A stretch of DNA of 64,000 nucleotides from positions 124,001 to 188,000 of the forward strand of contig RXJH01000006.1 in NCBI GenBank assembly GCA_003987725.1, written 5' to 3'. The notes below the pieces were generated by a model. That model was not told where the DNA came from. It ran no database searches and saw only the letters and a list, made by a program, of their open reading frames with translations. Source of the stretch: Hyphomicrobium sp. GTDB taxonomy: Bacteria; Pseudomonadota; Alphaproteobacteria; Rhizobiales; Hyphomicrobiaceae. This document shows, one piece after another, positions 17,377 to 25,439 of the stretch (position 1 is its first letter; each line of letters starts with the position of its first letter). The translations under genes were made by a program, and so were the position numbers.

Positions 17377-19308
17377 ATGGGTTTGGGGGATATTGCTGGC
17401 GCCAGCCGGCCTTCTGCTCGCCTGCTGCTGGCGAGCTTGCTGATTTGGCTGATCCTGTCGATCGCGCTGCCGCTGTCGGCTCTGACACTCAATGTTATCC
17501 GCTTCGGCGGTTTTCCGCTTGGTTTCTGGATCGCCGCGCAAGGCGCAATCATCGGCCTCGTTGCGCTGGTCGCGTTCTATGCCTGGAAAGCAGGTGGCGT
17601 CCCGGTACGTGAGGGCATTCGCCCTGCCCTCATCTTCGCTGGCGAGATTGTCGGCGCCGTCGCGCTTCTCGGCTTCACCGGCTATATCGCGGCAATGGGC
17701 TATGACGGACTGGCGCTGCCGCTCGGTCTCGTTGCCGGCGTCGCTCTGCTCGCAATCCTCGTAGCACCACGCTTCGTTCTTTATCCCGTGCAATCGATCA
17801 GCGGATTTTTCGCGATCCGTTACGGCGGAAGCCTGACGCGACGCTTCGCGTTCCTCATCGCTTTATCTGCAACAATTCTGCTCCTCGCGGCCGATCTGAG
17901 GGCCGGTTCGCTCGCGTTGCAGAGCCTCGCCGCCGTTCCCCTCCACCAGGCGATTCTCGGTCTCGCGCTCGCTATCGCTGCAACGTGGATCGCCGGAACA
18001 TTTCTCGCCCCGGCAAAAATGAGCGGCGGCCTCGGCTTTGTCGCCGTGTTCGTCGGATTGCTCGCAACCTTGATCGCGCTCGCTCTGTTTTCGAACGGCT
18101 CGCCGATACCGCACCTCTCGCTGGGCTCCGCACTCGAAAGCCACGCCAACCTCAATCAGGCGCTGGTCGTCAATCGCTTGTCGGACGTGAAGTCGTTGAC
18201 GCCGATGACGTCGCCCTTCCTGCAGCTGTCGATGCGGAATTTTGCCGGTCTCTTGCTCGCCGTCGCGCTCGGCGTGGTCGCGGCACCGCATCTTCTTGGA
18301 CGGCACGTATCGCAATCGGCGGTCGCTCCGGGTGGCGCGGTGAAGCGCACGGCCTTGGCGCTCGTCGGCGTTGCGATCCTCATCGCCAGCCTTCCGCCGC
18401 TCGCCCTCTACAGTCGTATCGGCTTCGAAGAAACGATGTCGAAAGGCATAGAAATCGCGGCTATTCCGCAATCCTTCGCCGAGGCGAGCGCGCTCGGCTG
18501 GGTAAAGGTTTGCGATCAAACGTCGCCTGCGACGGCCGATCTCGCTGCCGCCTGCACCAAGGCTTCTGGACAGCGCGGCTTCCTGCGTCTCCAGGATCTC
18601 GCCTTCACGACCGACGGCTTCGTCGTCGCGGCGCCGATGATATCCGGCTTCAATCCCAAGCTCGAATACCCACTCTTGCTCGGCGTCATCCTGGCGTCGG
18701 TTCTCGTTGGTAACGCCCTCATGTCCAGCATCGTCGTTGCCGACAGTGAGATCAGGGTGAAACGCGAGGAACGCGCTCAAGGGCTCGATTTCCGTTCCGT
18801 CGCGGTCGCCGGATTTCTGCTCGTCGCTGCGGCCGTGCTGGCGCTCTACTCGGCAATAGGAACCGGGCTGCTCGCCGCCGAAGGCTTCGCGCTGCTGGCC
18901 GCAGGCATTTTCCCCTCGCTCGTGCTTGGGCTGCACTGGCGCCATATGAACGCTTCGGGCGCCATCGCAGCGATGCTCGTCGGAACACTGATCACCGCTC
19001 TTTATCTGCTCGGTGTGCACCTCTGGCCGGTCGAACTGTTCTCCATCACGGGCGGCCTGTCGGATGCCCCGCCGATGGCCGCAAAGCGCTTCGCTGAGCT
19101 CCAAGCTGCGCTCGCCGCCGCAACGACGCCCGAAGCTCAGGCGCTCGCCCGCGCCGCGCTCGTCAAGCACGTCACGACCATCGCGAACTGGGGTGGTCTG
19201 AAGCCCGCCGCCATTACGCTCGTGGCAGTTCCTGCGAGCTTCGTCGTCGGCCTCTTGATCAGCCTGCTGCTCCGGCCAGGAAAAAAGAAAGAAAAGGCGC
19301 CCGCCTGA
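17377..19308 (+). CDS. Sodium/solute symporter with fused DUF4212-like small subunit
   Basis: A 643-residue polytopic membrane protein. Residues about 15-75 (LLIWLILSIALPLSAL..., FGGFPLGFWIAAQGAIIGLVAL) look like DUF4212, the small subunit normally encoded as a separate protein just before VC_2705-type symporters. The rest is SSS-family: around a dozen helices, with FPSLVLGLHWRHMNASGAIAAMLVG typical of acetate/ActP-like carriers. Residues 420-490 form a large non-membrane insert with two cysteines. The ATG at 17377 follows GAGAGGG. Substrate unknown, perhaps a small organic acid. It is followed by glpD. Confidence 0.75.
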   Translation: MGLGDIAGASRPSARLLLASLLIWLILSIALPLSALTLNVIRFGGFPLGFWIAAQGAIIGLVALVAFYAWKAGGVPVREGIRPALIFAGEIVGAVALLGFTGYIAAMGYDGLALPLGLVAGVALLAILVAPRFVLYPVQSISGFFAIRYGGSLTRRFAFLIALSATILLLAADLRAGSLALQSLAAVPLHQAILGLALAIAATWIAGTFLAPAKMSGGLGFVAVFVGLLATLIALALFSNGSPIPHLSLGSALESHANLNQALVVNRLSDVKSLTPMTSPFLQLSMRNFAGLLLAVALGVVAAPHLLGRHVSQSAVAPGGAVKRTALALVGVAILIASLPPLALYSRIGFEETMSKGIEIAAIPQSFAEASALGWVKVCDQTSPATADLAAACTKASGQRGFLRLQDLAFTTDGFVVAAPMISGFNPKLEYPLLLGVILASVLVGNALMSSIVVADSEIRVKREERAQGLDFRSVAVAGFLLVAAAVLALYSAIGTGLLAAEGFALLAAGIFPSLVLGLHWRHMNASGAIAAMLVGTLITALYLLGVHLWPVELFSITGGLSDAPPMAAKRFAELQAALAAATTPEAQALARAALVKHVTTIANWGGLKPAAITLVAVPASFVVGLLISLLLRPGKKKEKAPA

Positions 19309-19393
19309 ATCCTTCGCGCGCGAAAGCGAGTCGCCTAGAGTTGCATGCGGGCTGACCTCCCAAGAGCTGCAGCAACGCACGGCGGCACAACCC

Positions 19394-20893
19394 ATGACGG
19401 ACGTGATTTACGATCTCCTCGTAATCGGCGGCGGCATCAACGGCGCCGGGATCGCTGCCGATGCGGCGATGCGCGGACTGACAGTCTTCCTTGCCGAGGC
19501 AGACGACCTCGCCGGCGCGACGTCGTCAGCAAGCTCCAAGCTGATCCACGGCGGTCTGAGATACCTCGAGCACCTTGAATTCCGCCTCGTGCGCGAAGCC
19601 CTCGCTGAACGCGAAGTCCTTCTGGCGAAGGCTCCGCACATCATCCATCCAATGCGCTTCGTCCTACCGGAAGCCGCCGGAATGCGCAGCGAGCTGATGA
19701 TGCGCGCGGGGCTATTTCTTTACGATCATCTCGCATCCCGAAAATCCCTTGGTGCTTCACGCACGATCGATTTGCAGCGTGATCCGGCTGGCGCACCTTT
19801 GAATTCCGACCTGACGCGCGGTTTCACCTATTGGGACTGCGCCGTCGACGATTCCCGGCTCGTCGTTCTGAACGCGATCGCCGCGCGTGAAGCGGGTGCG
19901 CGCATCGAAACCCGAACGCCCGTCACCGGATTGAAAATCGAAGACGGCCTTTGGACAGCAACACTAGGAAACGCGGGTCGCCGTCTCGTTGCCCGTGCCG
20001 TCGTCAACGCTGCAGGACCGTGGGTCGCAAAGGTGGCCGCGCTCGCAAACGGCACGCAACTCCTACGGCCGCCAAGCGTGAGGCTCGTCAAAGGCAGTCA
20101 CATTGTGGTGCCGCGCATTGCGGGCGCCGATGACGCGTACACGTTTCAAAATCGCGACGGCCGCATCGTCTTCGCATTGCCGTTCGAACAGACGTTCACG
20201 ATGATTGGAACGACGGAAGAAGCATTCTCGGGCGATCCACGGGGCGCCACTCCCTCGCGCGATGAAGAGGCTTACCTGCTCGAGGCCGCCAATCGCTTTT
20301 TCCAAAAGCCCCTGACAGACGAGGACATCATCTGGCGTTTCGCCGGTGTCCGTCCCCTCGACGAAGACGGCAGCGAAACAGCGTCTGCCGTGAGCCGCGA
20401 TTACCGCCTTGAACTGGACGCGACCGTCACGCCGCCAATCCTTCACGTCATCGGCGGGAAGATCACAACCTACCGCAAGCTCGCCGAAGCGGCGTTGACC
20501 CTTCTCAATCCGTACTTTCCGCAAATGCAGGCAGGACGCACACGGACGGCACCCTTGCCGGGCGGCTACCTTGAAGGCCGGACGTTCGACGCGTGGCTCG
20601 AAGATTTCGCTCGCGATAACAAGCAGTTTGAACCAGTTTTTCTTCGCCAAATCGCCCGCCGCCACGGCGCGCGATCATCGAGGATCATCGACGGCGCACG
20701 ATCGGAAAGCGATCTCGGCGAAAACTTCGGCGGCGGACTGACCGCCCGCGAAGTCGCCTATCTCAAAACGGAAGAATGGGCGGAATCGGCGGCCGACGTT
20801 CTCTGGCGGCGGACCAAGGCAGGCTTGCATCTCTCGCCGAACGACAGCGCACGCGCCGCCGATCGAATCCAAGCCTGTCTGGACAAATCCTGA
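19394..20893 (+). CDS. glpD: Aerobic glycerol-3-phosphate dehydrogenase
   Basis: A 499-residue FAD enzyme oxidising sn-glycerol-3-phosphate to dihydroxyacetone phosphate at the membrane and passing electrons to quinone. The FAD-binding GGGINGAGIAADAAMRG begins at residue 12, with ATSSASSKLIHGGLRYLE next to it. WRFAGVRPL and VIGGKITTYRKLAE are family motifs, and a C-terminal helical domain follows. The gene lies 85 bases after the symporter and may share its transcript. No glpR, glpK or glpF is nearby. Confidence 0.94.
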   Translation: MTDVIYDLLVIGGGINGAGIAADAAMRGLTVFLAEADDLAGATSSASSKLIHGGLRYLEHLEFRLVREALAEREVLLAKAPHIIHPMRFVLPEAAGMRSELMMRAGLFLYDHLASRKSLGASRTIDLQRDPAGAPLNSDLTRGFTYWDCAVDDSRLVVLNAIAAREAGARIETRTPVTGLKIEDGLWTATLGNAGRRLVARAVVNAAGPWVAKVAALANGTQLLRPPSVRLVKGSHIVVPRIAGADDAYTFQNRDGRIVFALPFEQTFTMIGTTEEAFSGDPRGATPSRDEEAYLLEAANRFFQKPLTDEDIIWRFAGVRPLDEDGSETASAVSRDYRLELDATVTPPILHVIGGKITTYRKLAEAALTLLNPYFPQMQAGRTRTAPLPGGYLEGRTFDAWLEDFARDNKQFEPVFLRQIARRHGARSSRIIDGARSESDLGENFGGGLTAREVAYLKTEEWAESAADVLWRRTKAGLHLSPNDSARAADRIQACLDKS

Positions 20894-20911
20894 CAAGGGC
20901 GCAGAACGCCC

Positions 20912-21433
20912 TCACATCATGCGGCGGCGCGAAGCGCGAAGCGCACACGTCGCGGGGCAAACCGAATCCGCGCACAGCATCTGATTGGTGCTGCGAAGAG
21001 CCGCCGCGAGCGCGAGCGCACCGTTCAGCGTGTCGCCGATGTCTTCCGAACCGATCAACGCCGAGACGGACGCCTTCAGCGCTTGCCGCTCGCCATGCTG
21101 GCACGCGGCGATGATCGAGATCGCCAAACACTCGTCGCGGCAGAAGCTGCGGCAGCCAGCCGGTGAGATTTCGATGTCGCGCTGCGCGTTCGCTTTCACC
21201 GCGCGAACGAACTTCGAGAGATCGAGCAGCAGCGTCTTGGCCTTCTCAGGACCGAGCATGCCTGAAAACGTGTTCCACGCATCTTCCCAGCACTTGATGT
21301 CGCCGGTCGATAAGCCCGCGAGCCAGCACCGGAAGCCGACGCCGACCAAACGCTCCGGCGCACGCGCCGGAAGCGGCACGACCTTGGCCGAGCGGGTGAC
21401 TTGTCCAACGGAATTCGATGCCGAATTAGCCAT
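20912..21433 (-). CDS. Hypothetical Cys-containing protein
   Basis: A 173-residue protein I do not recognise. It has no signal peptide or membrane helix. Seven or more cysteines are scattered (FRCWLAGL, IKCWEDAW, AGCRSFCRDECLAIS, CQHGER, MLCADSVCPATC), which suggests metal binding or disulfides. The ATG at 21433 has a GGAGG Shine-Dalgarno. It converges with glpD, with 18 bases between stops. A promoter-like pair lies at 21626-21654. Confidence 0.6.
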   Translation of the reverse strand: MANSASNSVGQVTRSAKVVPLPARAPERLVGVGFRCWLAGLSTGDIKCWEDAWNTFSGMLGPEKAKTLLLDLSKFVRAVKANAQRDIEISPAGCRSFCRDECLAISIIAACQHGERQALKASVSALIGSEDIGDTLNGALALAAALRSTNQMLCADSVCPATCALRASRRRMM

Positions 21434-21735
21434 GGCTGCAAACCTCCGCCGAAACGCGCACGCTGGCGGCGTATGAGCTGAATAGCCTATGGGGGGAGGA
21501 GGAATTGGCGCTGACAAGCGCCTTCGAAGAAAGAACCATTTCGACTCCAATAATCAGGGTTCAAGGCCCCGGTATCGGTTGGCGCCAAGCGAATGGCGCG
21601 GGCGTCGCGATGACAGCCTGATTTGAGCTAGCGCGAGGATAGCCGCCCGGTCAACAGTTAGTAAGCAGCGGCGCTCACATTAGAATTTTTATAATTTTCA
21701 ACTGGCTACCCGCCGTCATCGGAGGGCCACACCAG
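21434..21735 (-). promoter_or_regulatory. Intergenic region with a candidate minus-strand promoter
   Basis: 302 bases without a gene. Reading the minus strand, TTGACC (21654-21649) and CTAGCT (21631-21626) are spaced by 17 bases and could drive the gene starting at 21433, leaving a leader of about 190 bases. An AT-rich block (21680-21705) follows the histidine kinase gene end but does not form a clear terminator. Confidence 0.35.
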
Positions 21736-22944
21736 TCACTCGAACCGGCGTGTGAAGTCGCCGAAAATGATCAGCGCGGCGGTCCCGCCTTCGGCCGCGC
21801 TTTCGATCTCGAACTCCGCGCCCATATCGCGAACGAGCCGTTCGACGAGTGGCAGGCCGATGCCGGTACTGTGAGCCCAAGGAGGCTGCAACTCTGCGGC
21901 GGACGCTTTGTAGGACGCTGACCGCGTACCCTTCATGCCGCGGCCCGTATCGCTGACGACGAGGAAGACGCGTCCATCGCCGACATGGCCTGTAGCGACT
22001 CGAACGTCACCGCCACGCGGCGTGAATTTGATCGCATTCGTTAGGAGGTTCAGTAGGATTTGCCGTAGCGCCGTTGGATTGGCGACGACATGCGGACGTG
22101 CCCCGTTGCTCTCGAACGTAAGGTTCAATCCGCACGATTGCGCCAGTGCCTGCACACTCGACACCGTCCGCTCAACGATCGCATTGAGATCGAGCGCGAT
22201 CAGCCGCGCAACAGGGACACTCGTCGTCCGCGCACCATCCGAAAGAAGCGCCGTGATAACGTCCAGCGCGTGCGTCGCGCTTTCGTGAATGTCGGCCGCG
22301 TAGTTCCGATACCGTTCGTTTTTCATCTCGCCCAATCGCTCGTCACGCATGATCTCGGCGGCAGCGGCGATGGCCGTCAGCGGCGTCTTGAGTTCATGCG
22401 CGAGCTTCGCGAGATGATCGGCATCCAGAACCAGGATCGGCTTAGACGCAGCGGCATTCGCTGTCGGAACCTCGGCCGCTCCGAGCGCTTCGATCTCTGC
22501 GCCTATCGCGGCATAGACGGGATTGAGATCACCAGCTTCGGATGGCGGCGTCTCGGATGCCGTATCGGCCTCGTCGACGTACAGCAGAAGAACCTTCGAA
22601 CCCTTCTTGCCCTGCTTCGCGACACGGCACTGCAAACGCTTCAAGAGGCCATTGCTCCAGAACGCCAGCGTCTCAAGGCCGCCTTTGCGAATATCGCCCT
22701 CGGCCGCGATCTGACGCAGCCGCGCCAGCGCCGGTGTTTTGGGATCGATGGCGATCGGAAATGACGCGTACGGAAACAGCCCAAGCGCAGCAGCGCCGGA
22801 CGCGGTCGCAGCGACAATCTCGGCCGCTTCCGGATCGACGGTGATAATGGCCTGGGCTTTACCGGCTTGCGACGCTGGCGCGACATCTCGCGCTGCCAGT
22901 TCGTCGCGACGGCTCGGCATTGCGGGTTTAGCGGGGACCGCCAT
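21736..22944 (-). CDS. Orphan sensor histidine kinase
   Basis: A 402-residue histidine kinase with no membrane helix. Residues 30-65 (IITVDPEAAEIVAATASGAA) resemble the degenerate PAS-like N-terminus of cell-cycle kinases of the PdhS type. The H-box is at His183 (KLAHELKTPLTAIAAAAEIM). N-box (ILLNLLTNAIKFTPRGG), G1 (VVSDTGRGM) and G2 (STGIGLPLVERL) motifs are present. No response regulator is adjacent, so its partner is elsewhere; a role in phosphorelay or cell-cycle control is possible. ATG at 22944 is used; a TTG at 22965 is an alternative. Confidence 0.82.
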   Translation of the reverse strand: MAVPAKPAMPSRRDELAARDVAPASQAGKAQAIITVDPEAAEIVAATASGAAALGLFPYASFPIAIDPKTPALARLRQIAAEGDIRKGGLETLAFWSNGLLKRLQCRVAKQGKKGSKVLLLYVDEADTASETPPSEAGDLNPVYAAIGAEIEALGAAEVPTANAAASKPILVLDADHLAKLAHELKTPLTAIAAAAEIMRDERLGEMKNERYRNYAADIHESATHALDVITALLSDGARTTSVPVARLIALDLNAIVERTVSSVQALAQSCGLNLTFESNGARPHVVANPTALRQILLNLLTNAIKFTPRGGDVRVATGHVGDGRVFLVVSDTGRGMKGTRSASYKASAAELQPPWAHSTGIGLPLVERLVRDMGAEFEIESAAEGGTAALIIFGDFTRRFE

Positions 22945-23133
22945 GGTCAAGAGCGCCCGTTCCAAAGGCTTATTCGCAGCGCATCACGATCATCTACGTG
23001 ATTTGCGGGCCCTCAGAACGGGAAACGCATGATTTTCCACTGCCTTCGGCGGCGGCGCAGAACCCAGTTGGAGCACTACGCCGGGCCGGCATCCCGGTTT
23101 GCAATCTCGGGTAGTGCCGGGGTTACGCCACGC

Positions 23134-23328
23134 CTAGGCGGCCTTGCTGAGAACGGCCGCGCGCAGTTTTTCGGGATCGCGCTCGCCGTGATCGGCCAAA
23201 TCGAACAACTTCTCGATGATATCGTCGTCGGCAATATTGAGAGCCCGCGCGTGGGCCTCGTCGATGATGCTCTTCAGCAGCCGGTGCAGGTCTTTAAGCT
23301 CGTCCGAGCTATATGGGCATAGCGTCAT
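23134..23328 (-). CDS. Small hypothetical protein (64 aa)
   Basis: A 64-residue mostly helical, acidic protein (SSDELKDLHRLLKSIIDEAHARALNI, DDDIIEKLFDLADHGERDPEKLRAAVL). It has no known domain that I recognise. Amino-acid composition and a GGGGGG stretch 9-14 bases before the ATG support a real gene. Its leader contains the GC-rich hairpin at 23358-23390. It lies upstream of the histidine kinase gene on the same strand. Confidence 0.6.
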   Translation of the reverse strand: MTLCPYSSDELKDLHRLLKSIIDEAHARALNIADDDIIEKLFDLADHGERDPEKLRAAVLSKAA

Positions 23329-23633
23329 GGATGTCTGTATCCCCCCGGAAACAGGTTGGTGGGCCTCCCGCTAGGCCAGTGAACTCCACCGCACCGCAAG
23401 TGTTCCCTGCGTTGCGTGTACGATGTGAAGGACGCCCAAAAACGGGTAAACTCAAGGCGAGAGCCATACGTCGCTCTTGACCCCTGGCTCCCGCTGTGTT
23501 GGAACCACGCGTCGCGTGCGCTCCCCGAGGAGCGCCCGGCAATCGGGATTAATTCAAAGCGCGACGACGCGGTGATTTGCACGTGCAACGCCCCGCCTGT
23601 TCGCACTAAAATCGTCCCAGGCCTTTTTGGCGT
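23329..23633. other. Structured non-coding region before tRNA-His, possible ncRNA
   Basis: 305 bases without a convincing gene. A compound hairpin lies at 23358-23390: GGTGG (23358) with CCACC (23386), inner stem GGCCT (23362) with AGGCC (23373). It has outer pairing potential (CAGG at 23352, CCTG at 23406). Further inverted repeats occur near 23455-23480 (CTCAAGGCGAGAG and CTCTTGA). Base composition and length would fit a structured RNA on the minus strand, or the long leader of the gene at 23328, but I cannot match it to a known family such as 6S RNA with confidence. Confidence 0.35.
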
Positions 23634-23710
23634 GCCGCCTTAGCTCAGTTGGTTAGAGCGCTAGATTGTGGATCTAGAGGTCCCCGGTTCAACTCTGGGA
23701 GGCGGTACCA
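23634..23710 (+). tRNA. tRNA-His (anticodon GTG)
   Basis: A complete 77-nt cloverleaf: acceptor GCCGCCT/AGGCGGT, D-arm GCTC...GAGC, anticodon stem CTAGA/TCTAG with loop TTGTGGA (anticodon GTG), T-arm CCCGG-TTCAACT-CTGGG and encoded CCA. The discriminator is A73 and the first pair is G1-T72. With this pairing there is no place for the extra G-1 normally essential for tRNA-His. Loss of G-1 with A73 is known in a group of alphaproteobacteria with altered HisRS. A weak -10 (TAAAAT) lies 22 bases upstream. Confidence 0.95.
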
Positions 23711-23793
23711 TTCTTCGATGACCCTCTCCGTACCTGTGCGCTGATCACTCAGGCACTCAAGTCCCGCAAAACTGAGAACAGTTATGAGACGGC

Positions 23794-23979
23794 CTACCGT
23801 CCATCCGAACTCGCGGCCAGACGGAGCAGCAGAATCTGCAGCACAATCAGAACGAGGGCTCCGAATACGAAGGCCCAATACCAGGCGACGCCGTATCGAT
23901 AGATCAGAATGAGATAGACGAGAGCCCCGGCGACAATAGCGGCAACCCGGGCAATCAATCCTTTTGATTGAACATTCAT
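23794..23979 (-). CDS. Small two-helix membrane protein (61 aa)
   Basis: A 61-residue protein with two predicted membrane helices (residues about 8-25 and 31-52) and a short Arg/Ser tail (LRLAASSDGR). The ATG at 23979 is the likely start. No family is recognised. It lies just downstream of tRNA-His on the opposite strand, next to the accessory patch with the lipoprotein gene. Confidence 0.5.
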   Translation of the reverse strand: MNVQSKGLIARVAAIVAGALVYLILIYRYGVAWYWAFVFGALVLIVLQILLLRLAASSDGR

Positions 23980-24337
23980 GGGACACCTGGAAATCCAAAG
24001 TATTTGGGAAGTCAGCATTCCCGAATGCGCAAGAAATACAACGACCGCGCCGGATTTCCGTATTGTGCTGGTTAATTGACTCTTCCCATTTCTACTTCAC
24101 CTGCCTCTTCTCCAACTTCCTTGCCAGCGTGCTCCTGTTCAAGCGTCTCGATCGACGTCGGCCGCTCCCCTCACCACTTCCTAATCCGGCGCCCCTGGAC
24201 CTGATCATCCAGGTGATCACCATTCAATTTCGCACAGCAATATCGAATTGCGTGCAGAAAATGCACACGGCAAGACATTATATCAGCAATCAGATATTCA
24301 GATTGCAGATAGCCTAACGCAGACGCCGGGGGGCAAT
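23980..24337. other. AT-richer intergenic stretch containing a regA remnant
   Basis: 358 bases between the small membrane protein and the lipoprotein gene. Base composition is less GC-rich than the surroundings. The only recognisable element is the decayed regA 3' end at 24095-24168. The last 60 bases are the presumed leader of the lipoprotein gene, ending in a GGGGGG Shine-Dalgarno-like run. Confidence 0.5.
24095..24168 (-). pseudogene. Decayed remnant of the regA 3' end
   Basis: Two blocks match the 3' end of regA (same orientation, 1.35 kb away). 24095-24130 matches 25443-25478 at 31 of 36 bases, including the end of the gene. 24129-24168 matches 25551-25590 at 36 of 40 bases. The 72 bases between the blocks in regA are missing here, with a GT shared at the deletion point. 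The match stops outside these blocks. So a copy of the regA end, with an internal 24-codon deletion, lies on the far side of the two small accessory genes. Confidence 0.85.
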
Positions 24338-25084
24338 ATGCGTGCAATTCCTCTTTTAGTATTTTTGATAACACCGCTTATCGGCGGGTGCGCCTCGCAG
24401 AAAATTCAGTTGTCCGCCGCACCAGGCCAAGAAGCGATTGTGCGGGATGGCATCCCATCATTGATCTCGAAGAAAAAGAACTTGGTGATGCTGCGGCCAA
24501 ATAATCAGCTGTTGAAAGGTAACGCGCGCCCAGCATTCACCGTAGCCGTGCGAAATCTCGGAACCAAACCCGAGACGCTGGTGGAAGCGAATATAAACGC
24601 GCACCAAACGGTTGATGGCAAGCAAGCTGCACTGCGCGTCTATCGGTATGACGAGCTGGTACGGGAAGAAAAAACACGCCAAACCGTCCAGGCCATAGGC
24701 GCAGTGCTGTCAGCTACCGCACGTGGGATCAACGCGGCCAATGCGGGTTATGTCAACACAACTGGAACCGTGCATGCGAATGGGAACTATGGAACGTATA
24801 CAGCGACGACTTATGACCCGCTAAGAGCACAGATCGCCCAACAAAATGCGAATTACGAAACGCGAGAGGATTTTGCTGCCCTCCAAGCACAGGGCGAGCA
24901 GAATTTATCTTTGCTTCAGAACACCATTCTAAAGGACAACACTGTCATGCCGGGCGAGTGGATTGGCGGCACCATCGTACTGGACCCACCAGCATACTCG
25001 GGCAGCGCACCAAAATCCTACGCAATCACTGTAGACTTTGCCGGAGAACAGCACGAGTTTTTGGTTTCGCAAATCACAAATTAG
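24338..25084 (+). CDS. Putative lipoprotein of unknown function
   Basis: A 248-residue protein with a lipoprotein signal peptide: hydrophobic LLVFLITPLIGG followed by Cys18 in the lipobox IGGC. The mature part begins with Ser/Gln-rich sequence. A Gly/Asn/Thr-rich middle (INAANAGYVNTTGTVHANG) precedes a C-terminal beta-rich segment (GEWIGGTIVLDPP, YAITVDFAGEQHEF). It probably sits in the cell envelope. Base composition is lower in GC than the neighbours. Together with the next gene it forms a patch flanked by regA sequence, so it was probably acquired. No family recognised. Confidence 0.7.
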   Translation: MRAIPLLVFLITPLIGGCASQKIQLSAAPGQEAIVRDGIPSLISKKKNLVMLRPNNQLLKGNARPAFTVAVRNLGTKPETLVEANINAHQTVDGKQAALRVYRYDELVREEKTRQTVQAIGAVLSATARGINAANAGYVNTTGTVHANGNYGTYTATTYDPLRAQIAQQNANYETREDFAALQAQGEQNLSLLQNTILKDNTVMPGEWIGGTIVLDPPAYSGSAPKSYAITVDFAGEQHEFLVSQITN

Positions 25085-25123
25085 GCGGCCTTTTGCAATC
25101 TCAAATTACGAGGAGAGTAAGCA

Positions 25124-25399
25124 ATGAAATGGATGCTTGCTGTGTTGGCGATTGTTGTGCCGTTGTGTGCCGCGTACGCAGACGAATACGTACATGGTTA
25201 TACTCGCAGCAACGGGACCTATGTGGAACCCTATTACAAATCCTCACCAAACAATTCGACGTTCGACAACTTTTCGACGAAGGGGAACGTAAACCCCTAC
25301 ACCGGCCAGGAAGGCACAAAGAATCCATACGGCTCAACCAATTCCCCTTATGGGCTTTATGGTTCTGAGCAGCGGGGTTATGGCAGCAAACGCTGGTAG
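25124..25399 (+). CDS. Small exported Tyr/Asn/Gly-rich protein
   Basis: A 91-residue protein with a signal peptide (MKWMLAVLAIVVPLCAAYA, cleaved near Ala19). The mature part has VHGYTRSNGTYVEPYYKSSP and NVNPYTGQEGTKNPYG, a recurrent motif in small exported proteins of many proteobacteria and their phages whose role is unknown. A GAGGAG Shine-Dalgarno sits before the ATG. It follows the lipoprotein gene by 39 bases and ends 40 bases before the regA stop on the other strand. Confidence 0.7.
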   Translation: MKWMLAVLAIVVPLCAAYADEYVHGYTRSNGTYVEPYYKSSPNNSTFDNFSTKGNVNPYTGQEGTKNPYGSTNSPYGLYGSEQRGYGSKRW

Positions 25400-25439
25400 G
25401 AGATCGTAGTGGACGGGAGAAGTCTCTCAGCCTGTCCCC

